Assembly (NCBI GenBank): GCA_030686995.1
Contig: CM060694.1
Coordinates: 90,200,762-90,264,761, forward strand
DNA length: 64,000 nt
Source of the DNA: Artemisia argyi
Taxonomy: Eukaryota; Streptophyta; Magnoliopsida; Asterales; Asteraceae
Direction: 5' to 3'
The notes under the pieces were generated by a model, which made no database searches, was not told the origin of the DNA, and saw only the letters and a list, made by a program, of their open reading frames with translations. Positions 1-10,898 of the stretch are shown here, piece by piece. How positions within the stretch are numbered: position 1 is the first letter of the stretch; each line of letters starts with the position of its first letter. The position numbers and the translations under genes were made by a program.

Positions 1-1182
1 AGGGACGAACGAATCACCAAGTGTACCACACCTTGAAGAGAACCTAGGAAGCAAGGATTGGAGCCTTTCGAACCCATGGAAGGACGTGAAGTGAACCACG
101 AAGCACTTGAACCATTCCACGAACCATACGCTTGTTTTACTCCACCTTTTGAGGTGAGGTGAGACTTCAAATCGTTAATTTCATTATATACATACACGTA
201 CCATTTATTTTTGCACGAACACTTTACCTAGATAAAACGTGAAACTTAAACGTGACATGTATATATTATATGTCGTATTACATGTTTACTAAGTCATTAA
301 CGAGTACCTATAATAACATTGAACCTATATTAACAAGTACATACTAAAAATCACACGTTTCTAATGTTGTTTGAACCTATACGATATGTACTAAAACACT
401 TAGTTTATTTTTAGTTTTATAAAGTTATACGCTTGAGTTTTGGCCTACACTTTGGCCTCGACATTTCAAATTTCAACACACGACCCCTAAATATTTTTAC
501 GCGACCCATTTGTTTACTTGGAATACTAACGGGAATGATAAATAAATCGACTTAACAACCTTGTTTAATCACTTAACGAGACCTAAAGCTAATCGCTATT
601 AAAACCAGTTTTCAGATTATTAAAAACCTTACGTGGCCCAAAAAGCCCAAAAAGCTCATTCTAGCTTATTACCATAAGCTGAGCGTATAAGTACTTTTGA
701 AATGATTTTATAACTTAAAAATATGGATTTCGACTAAACGATTGTACCCCCAAACCCCTTGGATCGTAAATCCTTAACGGGCCCTTAATTTTGGCTCGTT
801 AAGCCCACTTAATGAAATAAGAAGAGAATAAGCTTATAAGCTGTGAATATAAGCTGTTTGAAACCTTATGAGCTTATTGAAATAATAAAAATGTTAAATT
901 TTAAATTTGGTAATGTTTGGACTATTTTTGCAAATATTCAAGAGTTAGGGACTAAAATTGTCAAGTTTGTAAACTTTGGGTGAAAAGTATAAAACTGTTT
1001 TTCTAAGGGTATAAACTGTAAATATTGAAACTTAGGGATAATGAATGTAAATATTTGATATTTGGACTAAAAACGTAAATATATATAATTTTTGGACTAA
1101 CGACGTAAATGTTTTCCGTTAAGGGTAAAAAGTGTAAAATTGAGAAACATAAAGGATCGAATAGTAATATTGATTTTTAATA

Positions 1183-1189
<7 letters not shown>

Positions 1190-1276
<87 letters not shown>
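1190..1276. repeat. (AT)n microsatellite
   Basis: About 43 uninterrupted AT units inside the T0 LTR. The Tyr-Ile runs in overlapping frames are a by-product and not a gene. Confidence 0.97.
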
Positions 1277-1279
<3 letters not shown>

Positions 1280-1608
1280 AATATATATTAAAACGATAAA
1301 TAATAAACATAACTTATTATATATAAATATATATAATACGGATAAAACTTATATAACGATAACTAAATTTAGACGAATAAAACGATACGTAACCATTATC
1401 TATTTTTATACGACGTAACACATCACGTATGCACTTTATCGATTACTCGTAATTAATAATAAACGTTCGCAATAAAACGAGACTTAAGAACTAAAACGTG
1501 CCATATCTTATAGGTTGTGTGTGAAGCCGTTGCCTTGCATCGTTGAGATTACGTTTGTTCTACTATCCTACTAAGGTGAGTTCATAGCCGACATTTAACT
1601 TATTTTGT

Positions 1609-1632
1609 GGGGGGGGGGGGGGGGGGGGGGGG
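1609..1632. repeat. G homopolymer run
   Basis: A run of 24 G residues inside the T0 LTR; its length is probably unreliable in the assembly. Confidence 0.9.
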
Positions 1633-2225
1633 ATACATGCTCAAAAACCGAACACAAGTCTTTTCCTGATCTTATTATTGCTTAAGTAGCTATTGCCAAA
1701 AGTCCCTCGATCATGAACCTTAATCACTTGAAGGGTGAACGTAAATAATTGTGAATAGATCTATTAGGGATTGACAATCCCCATTTGGTTGCTAGAGGAA
1801 AGTTACCAAATGCACTTTATTTAAATATCATAGGTTACTGGCAAATACCTATCTTGGGGGCTATATACTTTACATCATTATTACGGAAAATATTGATGTC
1901 TGTTGAACCGTTGAGTGTCATGAGCTTAAGTCAATAATGAATGCGATTTTTCTAACTTGTTTATTTGTATTTTTATACAATAAGCACTTATCTCTTGTGT
2001 TCAAACTCTTAATTATAAACCTATGAATTTCACTCAACTTTTGTTGACTTTTAGCATGTTTATCTCAGGTAACTAAATGGAATGGATGGCAAAGGCACGA
2101 AGTGGGCAAATAAAGAAATGTTTATTTCTCTTTGAATAAAACTTGTTGTTGAATAACGAATTCTCTTGGAATTATGAATATTTGGTATTTTAAATAAAAT
2201 TTACAACGATCACTTGAATCATTTT

Positions 2226-4643
2226 CTATAATTGTGATAAAGATCCACGATATAATACCCCGAAAGTCTTCCGCTGACATTTTAAGTCTTCCGCTGTATT
2301 GATCGATTTTGGGGGTGTTATATCAAAGCCTGGAGGTTGAGAGACATATACCTCCTCATCAATAGTACCATACAGAAAGGCAGTCTTAACATCCATTTGA
2401 TAGACTGTAAAGCCTATAAATGATGCATAGGCTAAAAAAAATCTAATAGCCTCAATCCTTGCAACAGGAGCAAACACTTCTTCATAATCAATACCTTCCT
2501 CTTGAGTGTATCCTTGAGCAACCAATCTAGCTTTGTTCCTGATTACAATACCTCTTTCATCTTTCTTGTTTCTGAAAACCCATTTAGTACCAATGACCTT
2601 CATACCATCAGGCAAGTCACAAAGAACCCAAACCTTTTGAAGTTTAAACTGCAGCAACTCTTCTTGCATAGCTTCAACCCAGCTAGATTCTCCTAGAGCC
2701 ATATACACATTCTTAGGCTCCACCTGTGAGAGAAAACAGAAAAACAAACACTCATTCTTCTTACTATGTTTCTTGGACTCATACACTTCACTTATGAACC
2801 CATGAATATCATCTTTCTTTGTCTGTCTTCTAGTCTTCACACCTGATTGAAGTTCACCAATAACATTATCAAGTGGATGCACTTTGTGAATTGAAGACTG
2901 TGATGTGCTAGGAATATCATATGTTGTAGGCATGTTTGAGATCTCTACATCATCAGTTGGTGATTCCTGAGAAGTATGTTCCACATTTGGGCTGACAATG
3001 GAAACTTCTGGTGTAGCAGTGGGAATGGAGTTACCACTGCTAGTAGGAATATCTTTATTTACATCAAAATTCACACCATCTGCATCACTTGTCTTTTCAG
3101 AATTATCAACAAAGTCCCAAAGTGGCATAACAATTTGATCTTCATCATCTTTACAAGCTTCATCTTCATCAATGAATTCTTCTGAATCTTCAAGATCTTT
3201 GTCTCCAATACTTGAAGTGAGAGGAACATAATTCATTGTATTTGATAATGTTTCAAGATCAAATAGCCAATTTGGTCCTAAACCTGCCATGTTTGCTTTA
3301 TTTTCAAGAAACTGAACATGCAAGTTCTCTTCAATCTTCTTTGTTCTTAAGTTATAGACTCTAAAAGCCTTGCTAACCATAGAGTATCCAACAAAGAAGC
3401 CTTCATCAGACTTTTCTTCAAATTTACCCAGATGATCAATGGTATTGAGAATGGTAACATGACACCCAAATGGCCTCATAAAATCCAAAGTAGGAGGTCT
3501 TCCTCTGAACAACTCATAAGGTATCTTGTTCTTTGTTTTAACCACTAAAACTCTGTTCTGAATGTAACAAGCAGTGTTAACTGCTTCAGCCCAAAAAGTC
3601 ACTGGAAGCTTTGAATCAGCTAACATGGTTCTAGCAGCCTCAATTAGTGTTCTGTTTCTTCTTTCTGCAACTCCATTTTGTTGAGGAGTTCTTGCAACAC
3701 TAAATTCTCTTTTAATACCTTTGTCTCTGCAGAAATCATCCATAACTTTATTCTTGAACTCTGTCCCATTGTCACACCTGATGATCTTGATTTTCTTTTC
3801 ATATTGATTTTCAACTTCAGTGATGAATGTCTTAAGGATGCCAGTGGTTTCATCCTTGGTTCTTAAAAAGAAAACCCATGTGAATCTACTAAAATCATCA
3901 GTCACAACAAGACAATACTTCTTCAAATTTATGCTGCTCACAGAAGTAGGACCAAACAAGTCCATATGCAGCATAAAGAGTGGATGATCAATAGAATTGA
4001 ATGCTTTGGTCTTGCATGAAGCTCTGTGTTGCTTTCCTTTGAGACAAGCAACACAAGTTTGGTCATTTTCAAATCTTTTCTCTGGTAGACCTCTGACAAG
4101 TCCATTTTTCACAATCTTGTTGATGGTCTTGAAGTTGACATGACCAAGTCTTCTATGCCAAAGCATTGATTCATCCAAAGTGGCTTTAGCAAGCAAGCAA
4201 GTAACATCATTATTAGCCACTATGTTCTTCATGTCAATGCTATACAGATTACCTTTTCTAGGGATTTTAAGCAAAATGTCACTTTCATCAGGAAGCTTAT
4301 AATCCTTAGATAAGATATAGCATTCATCTTCTATGAATAGAACTCTATGCTTCTTGTCACACATCTGTGACACACTAAAGAGGTTGTACTTGAATTCTTT
4401 CACATACTGCACATCTTCAAAATCAATGTTTCCAGTCTTGATTGTTCCTTTGCCAGAAACTTTGCCACCAATTCCTCCTCCAAAGCTGACAAATTTTCCA
4501 TCATAAGGTACAAAGTCTGAAAGATAGGACTTATTGCCAGTCATGTGCCTGGAACATCCACTGTCTGAGTATCCTTGATCATTTGTAGTCTTTGAATGTT
4601 CCTGCACACAAAATAAAGGAATTAGTTCCTTTTGGGGACCCAA
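2226..4643 (-). pseudogene. pol: C1 pol: protease, integrase and partial reverse transcriptase
   Basis: The frame holds the copia protease motif DSGC at about residues 27-30, a GAG-pre-integrase/HHCC zinc region (LWHRRLGH near 162-168, CVAC at 197-200), and an integrase core with D228, D291 and E327. D291 to E327 is the expected DD35E spacing, with FTWV and [11 protein letters not shown] around it. An acidic, low-complexity linker follows, then RT begins ([46 protein letters not shown]). It is cut right after SQPPGF at 2326; the last residues read into the T0 LTR. The YxDD catalytic block and RNase H are absent, so this enzyme cannot be functional. Confidence 0.93.
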
Positions 4644-4939
4644 GCCACAAATGACTTGGATCTGCCTCGTGTATCAATATAATTATATCTATCAAAGGTC
4701 ATTGATACACCATTGGGATTGTTTGAGGTGATGGATCCTTTTGGTTTCCATTTCCAACGTGCTGAGGCCTTAACAGCATTTCCCATATTTACCCTTTTCT
4801 TGTTAACAGACCCACCAGTGGTAACCTTTGGCCTTGCAGTGGTAACTGCTGGCTTAGCAGTGGAAACTGCTTGTTTTGAAACTTTGGGTACCCACTTCTG
4901 ATTATTGTTAACTTTCATTTCAAAATTGGTCTTTTCCAT
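4622..4939 (-). pseudogene. C1 gag-pol linker fragment
   Basis: Basic, Ser/Thr/Ala-rich segment between the gag zinc knuckles and protease. It holds repeats of the type VSTAKPAVTTARP encoded by reiterated GCAGTGGAAACT-like DNA, then a WKPKG motif. It overlaps the pol frame by 22 bases and the upstream fragment by 25 bases in other frames. In relatives I recall, gag and pol are one continuous frame, so these overlaps most likely mark frameshifts in a decaying polyprotein. Confidence 0.7.
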
Positions 4940-5571
4940 GTTTGAGTAGATTTAACAAAAGTAGTAACAGGGGGCTTAGGGTAAACTCTGTTTTTATTTC
5001 TGGCAGTGGCAACTGCTGGTCTAGCAGTGGAAACTACTGGTCTAGCAGTGGAAATTGATTTAATGCCAGAATGAAGCAAAACAGACCTGGGAATCATCTT
5101 GCTAAGTGGATTTGGGTGAGTTAAGTTATTAGCATTTTGTCCATTCACCCTAGTATTCCTAAACACTTCTCTTCTTCCCAAGTGGTAGGTACAACTATAA
5201 GACAAATGATCAAAGCTACCACATATATGACAGGGTTTGTTATTGAACACAAAATCACTACCAAATTGCCTAGATTTAACATGATTCCAACTCCTCATAT
5301 TACCCCTAGGAGTTGGTGACCTACTTCTGTACATCTCTGCATATCTAGTAGTGGGCCTAGTGAAATTAGGTTGTGACCTAGGCTTCTCTTTGATTACATC
5401 AGGAATACTTCTTTTAACCTCCACGTTAACATTCTCAGGAACACTAGGTTTAGACTCAATATTTAAATTTTCATCTTTAAGAGATGAGTCACTTGCACTA
5501 TCAAATATATCAACCTCAACCTGAACCTTTTCAATTTCAACTGGTTTAACAAACTTTGGTCCATAGGTCAT
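4915..5571 (-). pseudogene. C1 gag C-terminal fragment with second zinc knuckle
   Basis: It starts with an acidic stretch (VEVDIFDSASDSSLKDE) and carries one CX2CX4HX4C zinc knuckle, CHICGSFDHLSYSC, then S/T-A-R-P repeats (STARPVVSTARPAVATARNK). The knuckle type is typical of copia nucleocapsid. It follows the main gag frame by about 24 bases in another frame, which suggests a frameshift rather than a separate gene. Confidence 0.7.
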
Positions 5572-5595
5572 AGGTGGTTCCTGGAATTCTTCTAA

Positions 5596-7347
5596 TCATG
5601 TGTGAGCTAAGTCAATGCCAGGAGGTGATGGAACACCTCTTAGAGGTGGTGGAACTGTTTTGTATCCAACTCCTGATTTGGCTTTGTTCACAACTTGGGC
5701 TTCCCAAATTTTGTCAATACACTTGGATTGATGATCCAGTGTTTGCTTAGTTATCATTATATTCTCACTAGCCATTTTAACCTTTTCTAGTTCTTCTCTA
5801 AGAACCTTATTTACAGCAACTTGATAATCTAAGTCTCTTCTTAATACTGCAATATCATCATTGAACTTAGATTCATTTGCCCTATAATGCTCTAATTGAG
5901 TTTCTAAAACACCTAGGCCTTTTTTATGATTTGCTAAGTTGTAATTAGTATGAGTTAACTCTAGCAATTGTTCATCATATTGTGCTTTAATTTTCTCATA
6001 CTCTTTTAAGGTCTTACAAGATTTAGAACAAGCATTATTAGTTTGTACCTCAGAGTCAGAAAAAGCCATTAGTGCAAGCTCAGTAGCAACCATTGCAGAC
6101 TCTGAATCATCTTCCTCATCCTTAGTCATAAAGCTCCAATCAAAGCTCACTCCATCAATAGCCAATAGCCCCTTTGGCTCATCAGTAGTAGGTTCCTTCT
6201 TCTTTTCCTGCTTATACCAAGTTGACCTATTGTCAGATTTCCTTGGCTTCCTGCACTCTCTGGCAAAGTGCCCCTTCTTATGACAATTATAGCACTCCAC
6301 CTTCTTTTTGTCAAAACCTACTGTTTCATTGCCACTGATGTTGATCTTTCTTCCAGTCTTCTTCCAAAACTTCTTTGTCCTTAAGCTTAGTAATGCCACT
6401 TGCCATTTAATGTCCATCTCCTCCATATCATCTTCATCAATTTGATCCAAATCCTCATGATTGAGAATTGAACCACCCACTTGACTTGATATAAAGGCAT
6501 AAAAAGTAGTATCACTAAGTCCTACAATCTGTCTCTTTGAGCTACCAGTGGAAACACTTCCACTACCAGTGGAAACAACAATGTTAGCACTGTCATCATC
6601 ACTATCACTTTCTTCATCTGAACAACTATCATCAAGAGATGATGATATGAGTGCTACACTTCCTGAACTTGAGCTTAATTTGCCAGCTTTCTTCAATCTT
6701 TGTTCAATAACCTTGAAGTTATTGTACAAATCATTAAGTTTCATGGTCTCCAAATCTGGCTTATCTTCCCACACAGCAACATTGGTTCCAAAATCAGAGG
6801 GTAAGCTTCTTAAGAACTTTAGATTGAGGTCTTCCCTTTCCACCTCAATTCCAAAAACATTGAGTTGAGTAACAATCTTTTGTAGCCTTGTGAAGATGCT
6901 ATTAATTGATTCATTACTTGTTGAACCAAAGTTTTCATAAGTTTGCTTCAGCAGAGTCTTCTGAGTCTTCTTGGTGGAGTCATTACCACCAAAAACATTA
7001 CAGATCTCATAAAAAAGAGTCTTTGCAGTCATGTACTTGCTGAAAGCTAGAACTTGGTCTCTGGGAAGTGTCATCAGCAACAAACCTCTGGCCTTCAGAT
7101 CATTCTTCAGCTGAAGTCTTTCATAATTGGTAACAGGTCCAGTGTTGACCTTAATTACTTCCTTGCCATTAACCATCTCTAAAGTAGAACTTGGTTTGAA
7201 AGAATTTCCAACCATAATGATTTCCCAGAGTGTGTAGTCTTGGACCATAAAGAATTGTTCGATCATTAGCCTCCACATCTCAAAGTCATTCAACTTAAGC
7301 TTTGGAAGCTTAGCAGCAATGTTTGAGTTACTGGTTTCTGTCTCCAT
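5596..7347 (-). CDS. gag: C1 Gag (copia capsid/nucleocapsid)
   Basis: 583 residues. The first 220 or so form the copia Gag capsid region (PKLKLNDFEMWRLMIEQFF near the start, then LLKQTYENF and FLRSLPSDF), the UBN2-type family. A Ser/Asp-rich acidic linker follows at about 230-255, then a CCHC zinc knuckle, CYNCHKKGHFAREC at about 352-365. A coiled-coil-like stretch lies near residues 455-540. The start is the Met closest to the PBS, 50 bases upstream in sense, which fits copia elements. The frame is intact, but the downstream pol is broken. Confidence 0.9.
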   Translation of the reverse strand: METETSNSNIAAKLPKLKLNDFEMWRLMIEQFFMVQDYTLWEIIMVGNSFKPSSTLEMVNGKEVIKVNTGPVTNYERLQLKNDLKARGLLLMTLPRDQVLAFSKYMTAKTLFYEICNVFGGNDSTKKTQKTLLKQTYENFGSTSNESINSIFTRLQKIVTQLNVFGIEVEREDLNLKFLRSLPSDFGTNVAVWEDKPDLETMKLNDLYNNFKVIEQRLKKAGKLSSSSGSVALISSSLDDSCSDEESDSDDDSANIVVSTGSGSVSTGSSKRQIVGLSDTTFYAFISSQVGGSILNHEDLDQIDEDDMEEMDIKWQVALLSLRTKKFWKKTGRKINISGNETVGFDKKKVECYNCHKKGHFARECRKPRKSDNRSTWYKQEKKKEPTTDEPKGLLAIDGVSFDWSFMTKDEEDDSESAMVATELALMAFSDSEVQTNNACSKSCKTLKEYEKIKAQYDEQLLELTHTNYNLANHKKGLGVLETQLEHYRANESKFNDDIAVLRRDLDYQVAVNKVLREELEKVKMASENIMITKQTLDHQSKCIDKIWEAQVVNKAKSGVGYKTVPPPLRGVPSPPGIDLAHT

Positions 7348-7396
7348 TGATTATTCTGAGTGAACTAGAGTCTTCTAAATCAAAGTATCAAAGTCT

Positions 7397-7409
7397 GGCT
7401 CTGATACCA
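7397..7409 (-). other. C1 primer-binding site (tRNA-iMet)
   Basis: The minus strand reads TGGTATCAGAGCC, complementary to the 3' end of plant initiator tRNA-Met, two bases inside the LTR end at 7412. Confidence 0.93.
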
Positions 7410-7411
7410 CT

Positions 7412-7897
7412 TGATGGATCTAAACACCTTGAACTTATGTTAGATTGATACTTTGAGTTATATCACTAAGTATGCAGAATCTACTTAGTAACACTTAGAA
7501 GTTTGATTGTGAGTAAGACAGTTGTTTATGAATAAGAACAATGTATGTAAACAAACTATTAGCTCCAATATTATTAATGATAATAATACGAGTGATCTTG
7601 ATATCACTAGGGTTACACCTTGAAGCTCTAGAAAAACGTATATCAAACCTTTAACCTAGGATATCCTTTTATAGCACAAGGAATCCTCTTTTACAAGATA
7701 AGTATAATGCTAATAGAATAAGATATACACAAGATCTATTCTATATTTATCTAAACACGTTTCCTAACAGTTATCTAATAAGCAGTGGTAATATATGTTC
7801 TTGCAGTGGTAATGAGTTTCCACTGCAAGTACAATCTTTGGAGCTTTAGAATTTAATTTTCATTTTTCCAATATTATTGGTAATATATGTTCTGTCA
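7412..7897 (-). repeat. C1 5' LTR
   Basis: The inner boundary next to the PBS is firm (minus strand ends CCATCA). A TATA box on the minus strand (TATAAAAG, 7666-7673) fits a copia promoter. The outer boundary is less sure: a TGTTAGG-like start exists at 7769, but comparison with solo LTR S (512 bp, with reiterated CAGCAGGAAC at the same relative place) favours TGACAG ending at 7897, giving 486 bp. Confidence 0.75.
7800..7829. repeat. Perfect 10-bp inverted repeat in C1 LTR
   Basis: CTTGCAGTGG (7800-7809) and CCACTGCAAG (7820-7829) are exact reverse complements around a 10-base loop. The stem contains the GCAGTGG word reiterated in C1 gag. Confidence 0.85.
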
Positions 7898-8311
7898 AAA
7901 AAATTCCAAAAATCAATTTTAATTCATAGAAAATAAAAGAAAAGTCAAATATTTTTTTTTTTCTGAAAATTCATTTTATTAGTTTAAGATTTTTAGAAAA
8001 TATTTTCAAGTTTGTAGGATCATTTTTTTTTATAAACGTTACGTTTTAAATTTTGCGGTTGCATTTCCGTTTTCGCGTTTTTAACTTTGGTGCATAATTA
8101 GCTTGTACTCTTTGTATATTTCATAATTGTTTGTGATTACTTGAATATCTTGATTGCTAATTTCACTTTCTCACTTTTCAATTCACGGTTTCACGAATCG
8201 ATATTCTCGATTCCATTCGCCTTCACTGGGAAACGACTCGGGTGATCCGTATTTTACGCGGATCACTTCGATACTATACTATATATTATATAATTGGTTT
8301 TCACACGAATC
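7898..8311 (+). repeat. Z: 3' end of an O/Y-family LTR
   Basis: Closely matches the end of the Y right LTR (51430-51849): AAATAAAAGAAAAGTCAAA, a CGTTACGTTTTA region, GGGTGATCCGTATTT and the GATACTATACT...CACACGAATCA end. Its 5' part is absent because C1 occupies that position. It ends directly against minus-strand gag of element A, so it is probably the 3' LTR of an element that inserted into that gag; the rest would lie left of the window. Confidence 0.75.
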
Positions 8312-8855
8312 AACAGACTTCCACTTTTTTAACCTCAGCAGGTGGAGGATGTTGTGGAAATGAAACTTTCTTTGTTTGGGCGAGAACCAAAGCTTGAATA
8401 GCTTCAGTGAGCTTGTCAAGCTTAGCATCTGTGCTAGATTGACCCACAGAAGATGAAGTGGAAGGACCCGCATTGATTTGAGAAACAATTGGTTTGCTTC
8501 ATGTAGAGCGGACCTTGGACTTGTTTTCTATGATCTGTAAAGCTTCTTTTGTGGTTCTACTTAAGAAATTACCTCCCGCGGAGGCATTGAGAGAATCCTG
8601 ATCAGCTTGGCTTACGTCATTGTAGAAAGTATCGAGTTGCATCAACTCTGAGAAACCATGATGTGGACACTTGCGAAGTAATTCTTTGAAACGATCTCAC
8701 GCTTCACCAAAAGATTCATCATATTTCTGAGTGAACTTGGCGATTTCGTTCTTAAGACTCGTGGTCTTGGAAGGTGGGAAGAATTCATTCACAAATTTTT
8801 TCACAAGATCTTCCCATGTCTCAATAGATCGAGGAGGTTGTTTTTCATGCCAAAT
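8312..8855 (-). pseudogene. gag: A gag, C-terminal half (Athila-like)
   Basis: The minus strand continues the gag of 32869-33281 after removal of O: the codons on each side of the CAAAT duplication join in frame. The segment encodes a typical Athila capsid part (TWEDLV, FFPPSKTT, CPHHGFSEL, QLDTFYN, GGNFLS, ALQIIENKSKVR), then a Ser-rich linker. Two in-frame stop codons interrupt it (one at a position where relatives have Trp before DRFKELL), so it is dead. It is cut at 8312 by Z. Confidence 0.88.
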
Positions 8856-9379
8856 TGATGAGTGATTAATCACACATCCTTTTTAGGCCTTAATTCAAAC
8901 CAAATATACCAAATACTAACCAAATATGCCAAGAGAATGTGTGTTTTTGTATTTGTGTATGTGCAGGTACGGATATGTGAAAAATGAACAAAAACGAAGC
9001 CAAAATCGACAAAAACGAGCACGAGATTGGAAAAAGGTAAAAAGCCGAAGCCGAGGAAGAATATTCATCTAAGAAAAGCCCAAAATGACAAAAGTAATCC
9101 TTAGAGATTCAGAAAATAATAAAAGAGACTCTTAGTTGAAGTATGAAGACCTTTACAATAATGGTCCTCCAAGTTTCAGCAAGTTGTCAACTTTGGTCCT
9201 TTCAATAACTTTGGAAGAAAGTCAACTCAACTCCTCCAAGTTACAAGATCGTTACGTGTAGTATTTAGTTGCATTTGTAGCGTTTTAATATGTTTTAAGT
9301 AGTTTTTTCATGTTTTGTAAAGGTCTAGGGGCTAATCTTGCAACTATGTCAAAGATTAGAGAAGCCCTAGCCCCTAGCC

Positions 9380-9387
9380 TATAAATA
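9380..9387 (+). promoter_or_regulatory. TATA box of O LTR promoter
   Basis: TATAAATA preceded by CCCTAGCCCCTAGCC and followed by CCCCTTAAACACC; the same site is at 31275-31282 in the right LTR. Position about 525 bp into the LTR suits a U3 promoter. Confidence 0.65.
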
Positions 9388-9659
9388 CCCCTTAAACACC
9401 AACTTTGAGAGATTGGTTGTTGAGGGTTGGTCCTCATAGTCGTAGAAGTAGTGTAGTTTTATTTTAATGAAGTATGTGTTTTATTTTACTTTCTCTCTCT
9501 AAAGCTTTATCTTTCTAAAAATCTTTAATTTTTAGTTGTTTAAATCTTGTTTTTATTGGTGGGAATTAAAGTTTATTGTTAAACTAGTTAATTTAGTGTT
9601 AAATTTGGTGAAAAACATTAGTTTTTAGGCTTTATTTTGGATCAAAATGGTGTTTTGTT

Positions 9660-10245
9660 ACGGTTTTATCGAGTTAGTTTTTATTTTTTTTAAATTCTTA
9701 TCGAGTTACATTTTTTGTTTCTGTCGAGTTTGAAATTTTCAAGATTATCGAGTTACAAAAAAAAAGAAAAAAATTATCGAGTTACAAAAAAAGAAAAAAA
9801 ATTATCGAGTTTGGTTGTTTTTTGTTTTCATTGAGTTACAAAAGCAAAAATTATCGAGTTTCATTGTTTTTTAAAAAATAGTTATCGAGTTACGTTTTTA
9901 AGTCAGGGACTTATTTGCAAAATATTTTCGAGTTATGTTTTTCAAAAATTCTTTCCGAGTTTGATTTCTTTTTTAAAATAATATCGAGTTTGGTTTTTCA
10001 CTTAGGGACTATTATGCAAAAAAAATATATATAGAGAAAGCCAGTGATGTCATCGAGTTAGATTCTTTCGTTTTTTTTTTATTTTTACGAGTTAGCCAAG
10101 ATTATCGAGTTAGATAATCTATACTTCATTGTTTATCGGGTGAGGTCTCTTATGCTTTATGCTTAGGCGAAACTCTGCCGAATTTTATTTTGGCTTATCT
10201 AGTTTGTTTCTTTTATCGAGTCGTTTTCTTTTATCAAGTAACTTT
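9660..10245 (+). repeat. Array of ATCGAGTTA/T words in O LTR
   Basis: About 18 copies of (T)ATCGAGTT(A/T) or one-mismatch variants, spaced 20-70 bp apart in T-rich sequence, for example near 9667, 9700, 9748, 9777, 9803, 9853, 9887, 9983, 10053 and 10103. The right LTR has the same array (31560-32220). The spacing is irregular, so it is not a simple tandem repeat. Confidence 0.85.
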
Positions 10246-10890
10246 ATCTTACTAATATGAGTTTTGAGTAGTTAATTAGTGTTTGCTTAGTTGTATGAGT
10301 TTGTGAGTTAAGTGTGGACATAAAAGAGGATTGTGATTAATAATTAGTGAGATTATTTAGATTTGTAGTTTAATTATTTGAAGGGCAAAAGCCGGAGAAT
10401 AATCAAATTACACATCTAGTAATTATTTTCTTTTTAAAGGATTATTTTTAAAATAAACCAACGTTGTGAGAAAATAGTCTTGTTTAAGGAAAATAATTCG
10501 TCGTCAATCCTTGATCCACACTTGATGAACTTATTCACGTCGCTTAGCAAACATATTGTTTTTAAAGTTTTTTCCCGTCTTAATTTCTTTTCGCGTTTTA
10601 AATCTCGTTTTCTTTAGTTATTTTATCCAATGCTTGTTTTATTTATTTGTTTCATTTGCGTCGTTTTATTGTTTCTTTTTACTTTAACTGCATTTTAAAT
10701 CCTTTTATTAGTGTAATCAAAAACCAACAAAAATATCTCTTTTAAAACCCCATTCACTTCACAATCACGCGACTCAAGCCGACTCAATCGCCGTCTTACC
10801 TTCGTTGGGACATAACGACTCGGGGAATTACTTTCACGAGTGTTTCTTCGGAAAAATTAACCTATACTATAAAAACGATTAAAATTAAAT

Positions 10891-10898
10891 TGGCGTCG
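10891..10898 (+). other. O primer-binding site, 5' half
   Basis: TGGCGTCG, a one-base variant of TGGCGCCG, the start of a tRNA-Asp PBS. It continues as CTGCCGGGGA at 26672-26681 after P and one copy of its duplication are removed. Confidence 0.85.

Larger units (their letters stand above)
1..2325 (+). mobile_element. T0: 3' LTR (partial) of a Tekay-like Ty3/gypsy element
   Basis: The right end is an LTR terminus, GGGGGTGTTATATCA, abutting the copia reverse-transcriptase reading frame at 2326. The order of landmarks matches the Q LTR (12737-15755): a GTGAATAGATCTATTG-like segment near 1753, CATGAGCTTAAG near 1920, CAGGTAACTAA near 2068, and the GGGGGTGT terminus. Sequence between landmarks is strongly diverged, so this is a related family, not a copy of Q. 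The left end and body of the element lie outside the window. No ORF of interest is seen. Inference: T0 inserted into C1 and truncates its pol from this side. Confidence 0.7.
2326..7897 (-). mobile_element. C1: truncated Ty1/copia retrotransposon
   Basis: Minus-strand order from right to left is 5' LTR (7412-7897), tRNA-iMet PBS (7397-7409), gag, a linker region with a second zinc knuckle, then protease, integrase and the first part of reverse transcriptase. PR-INT-RT order defines Ty1/copia. The element ends inside RT where T0 abuts, so RNase H and the 3' LTR are missing from the window. The proteins are close to copia polyproteins I recall from Anthemideae, possibly the SIRE/Tork side of copia; the lineage is uncertain. 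Confidence 0.9.
8856..10887 (+). repeat. O left LTR
   Basis: 2032 bp, starting TGATGAGTGATTAATCA. It contains GCAGGTACGGATAT (8963-8976), a TATA box at 9380-9387, a CT-rich leader near 9481 and a long array of ATCGAGTT words. The last bases AAAATTA correspond to AAAATCA in the right LTR. Confidence 0.93.

Noticed and set aside
1119..1310. Open frame with Tyr-Ile repeats
   Set aside because: It is only the translation of the (AT)n microsatellite.
7412..7769. C1 LTR ending at 7769 (TGTTAGG start)
   Set aside because: Plausible ends, but comparison with solo LTR S favours the longer version to 7897; kept as an alternative.
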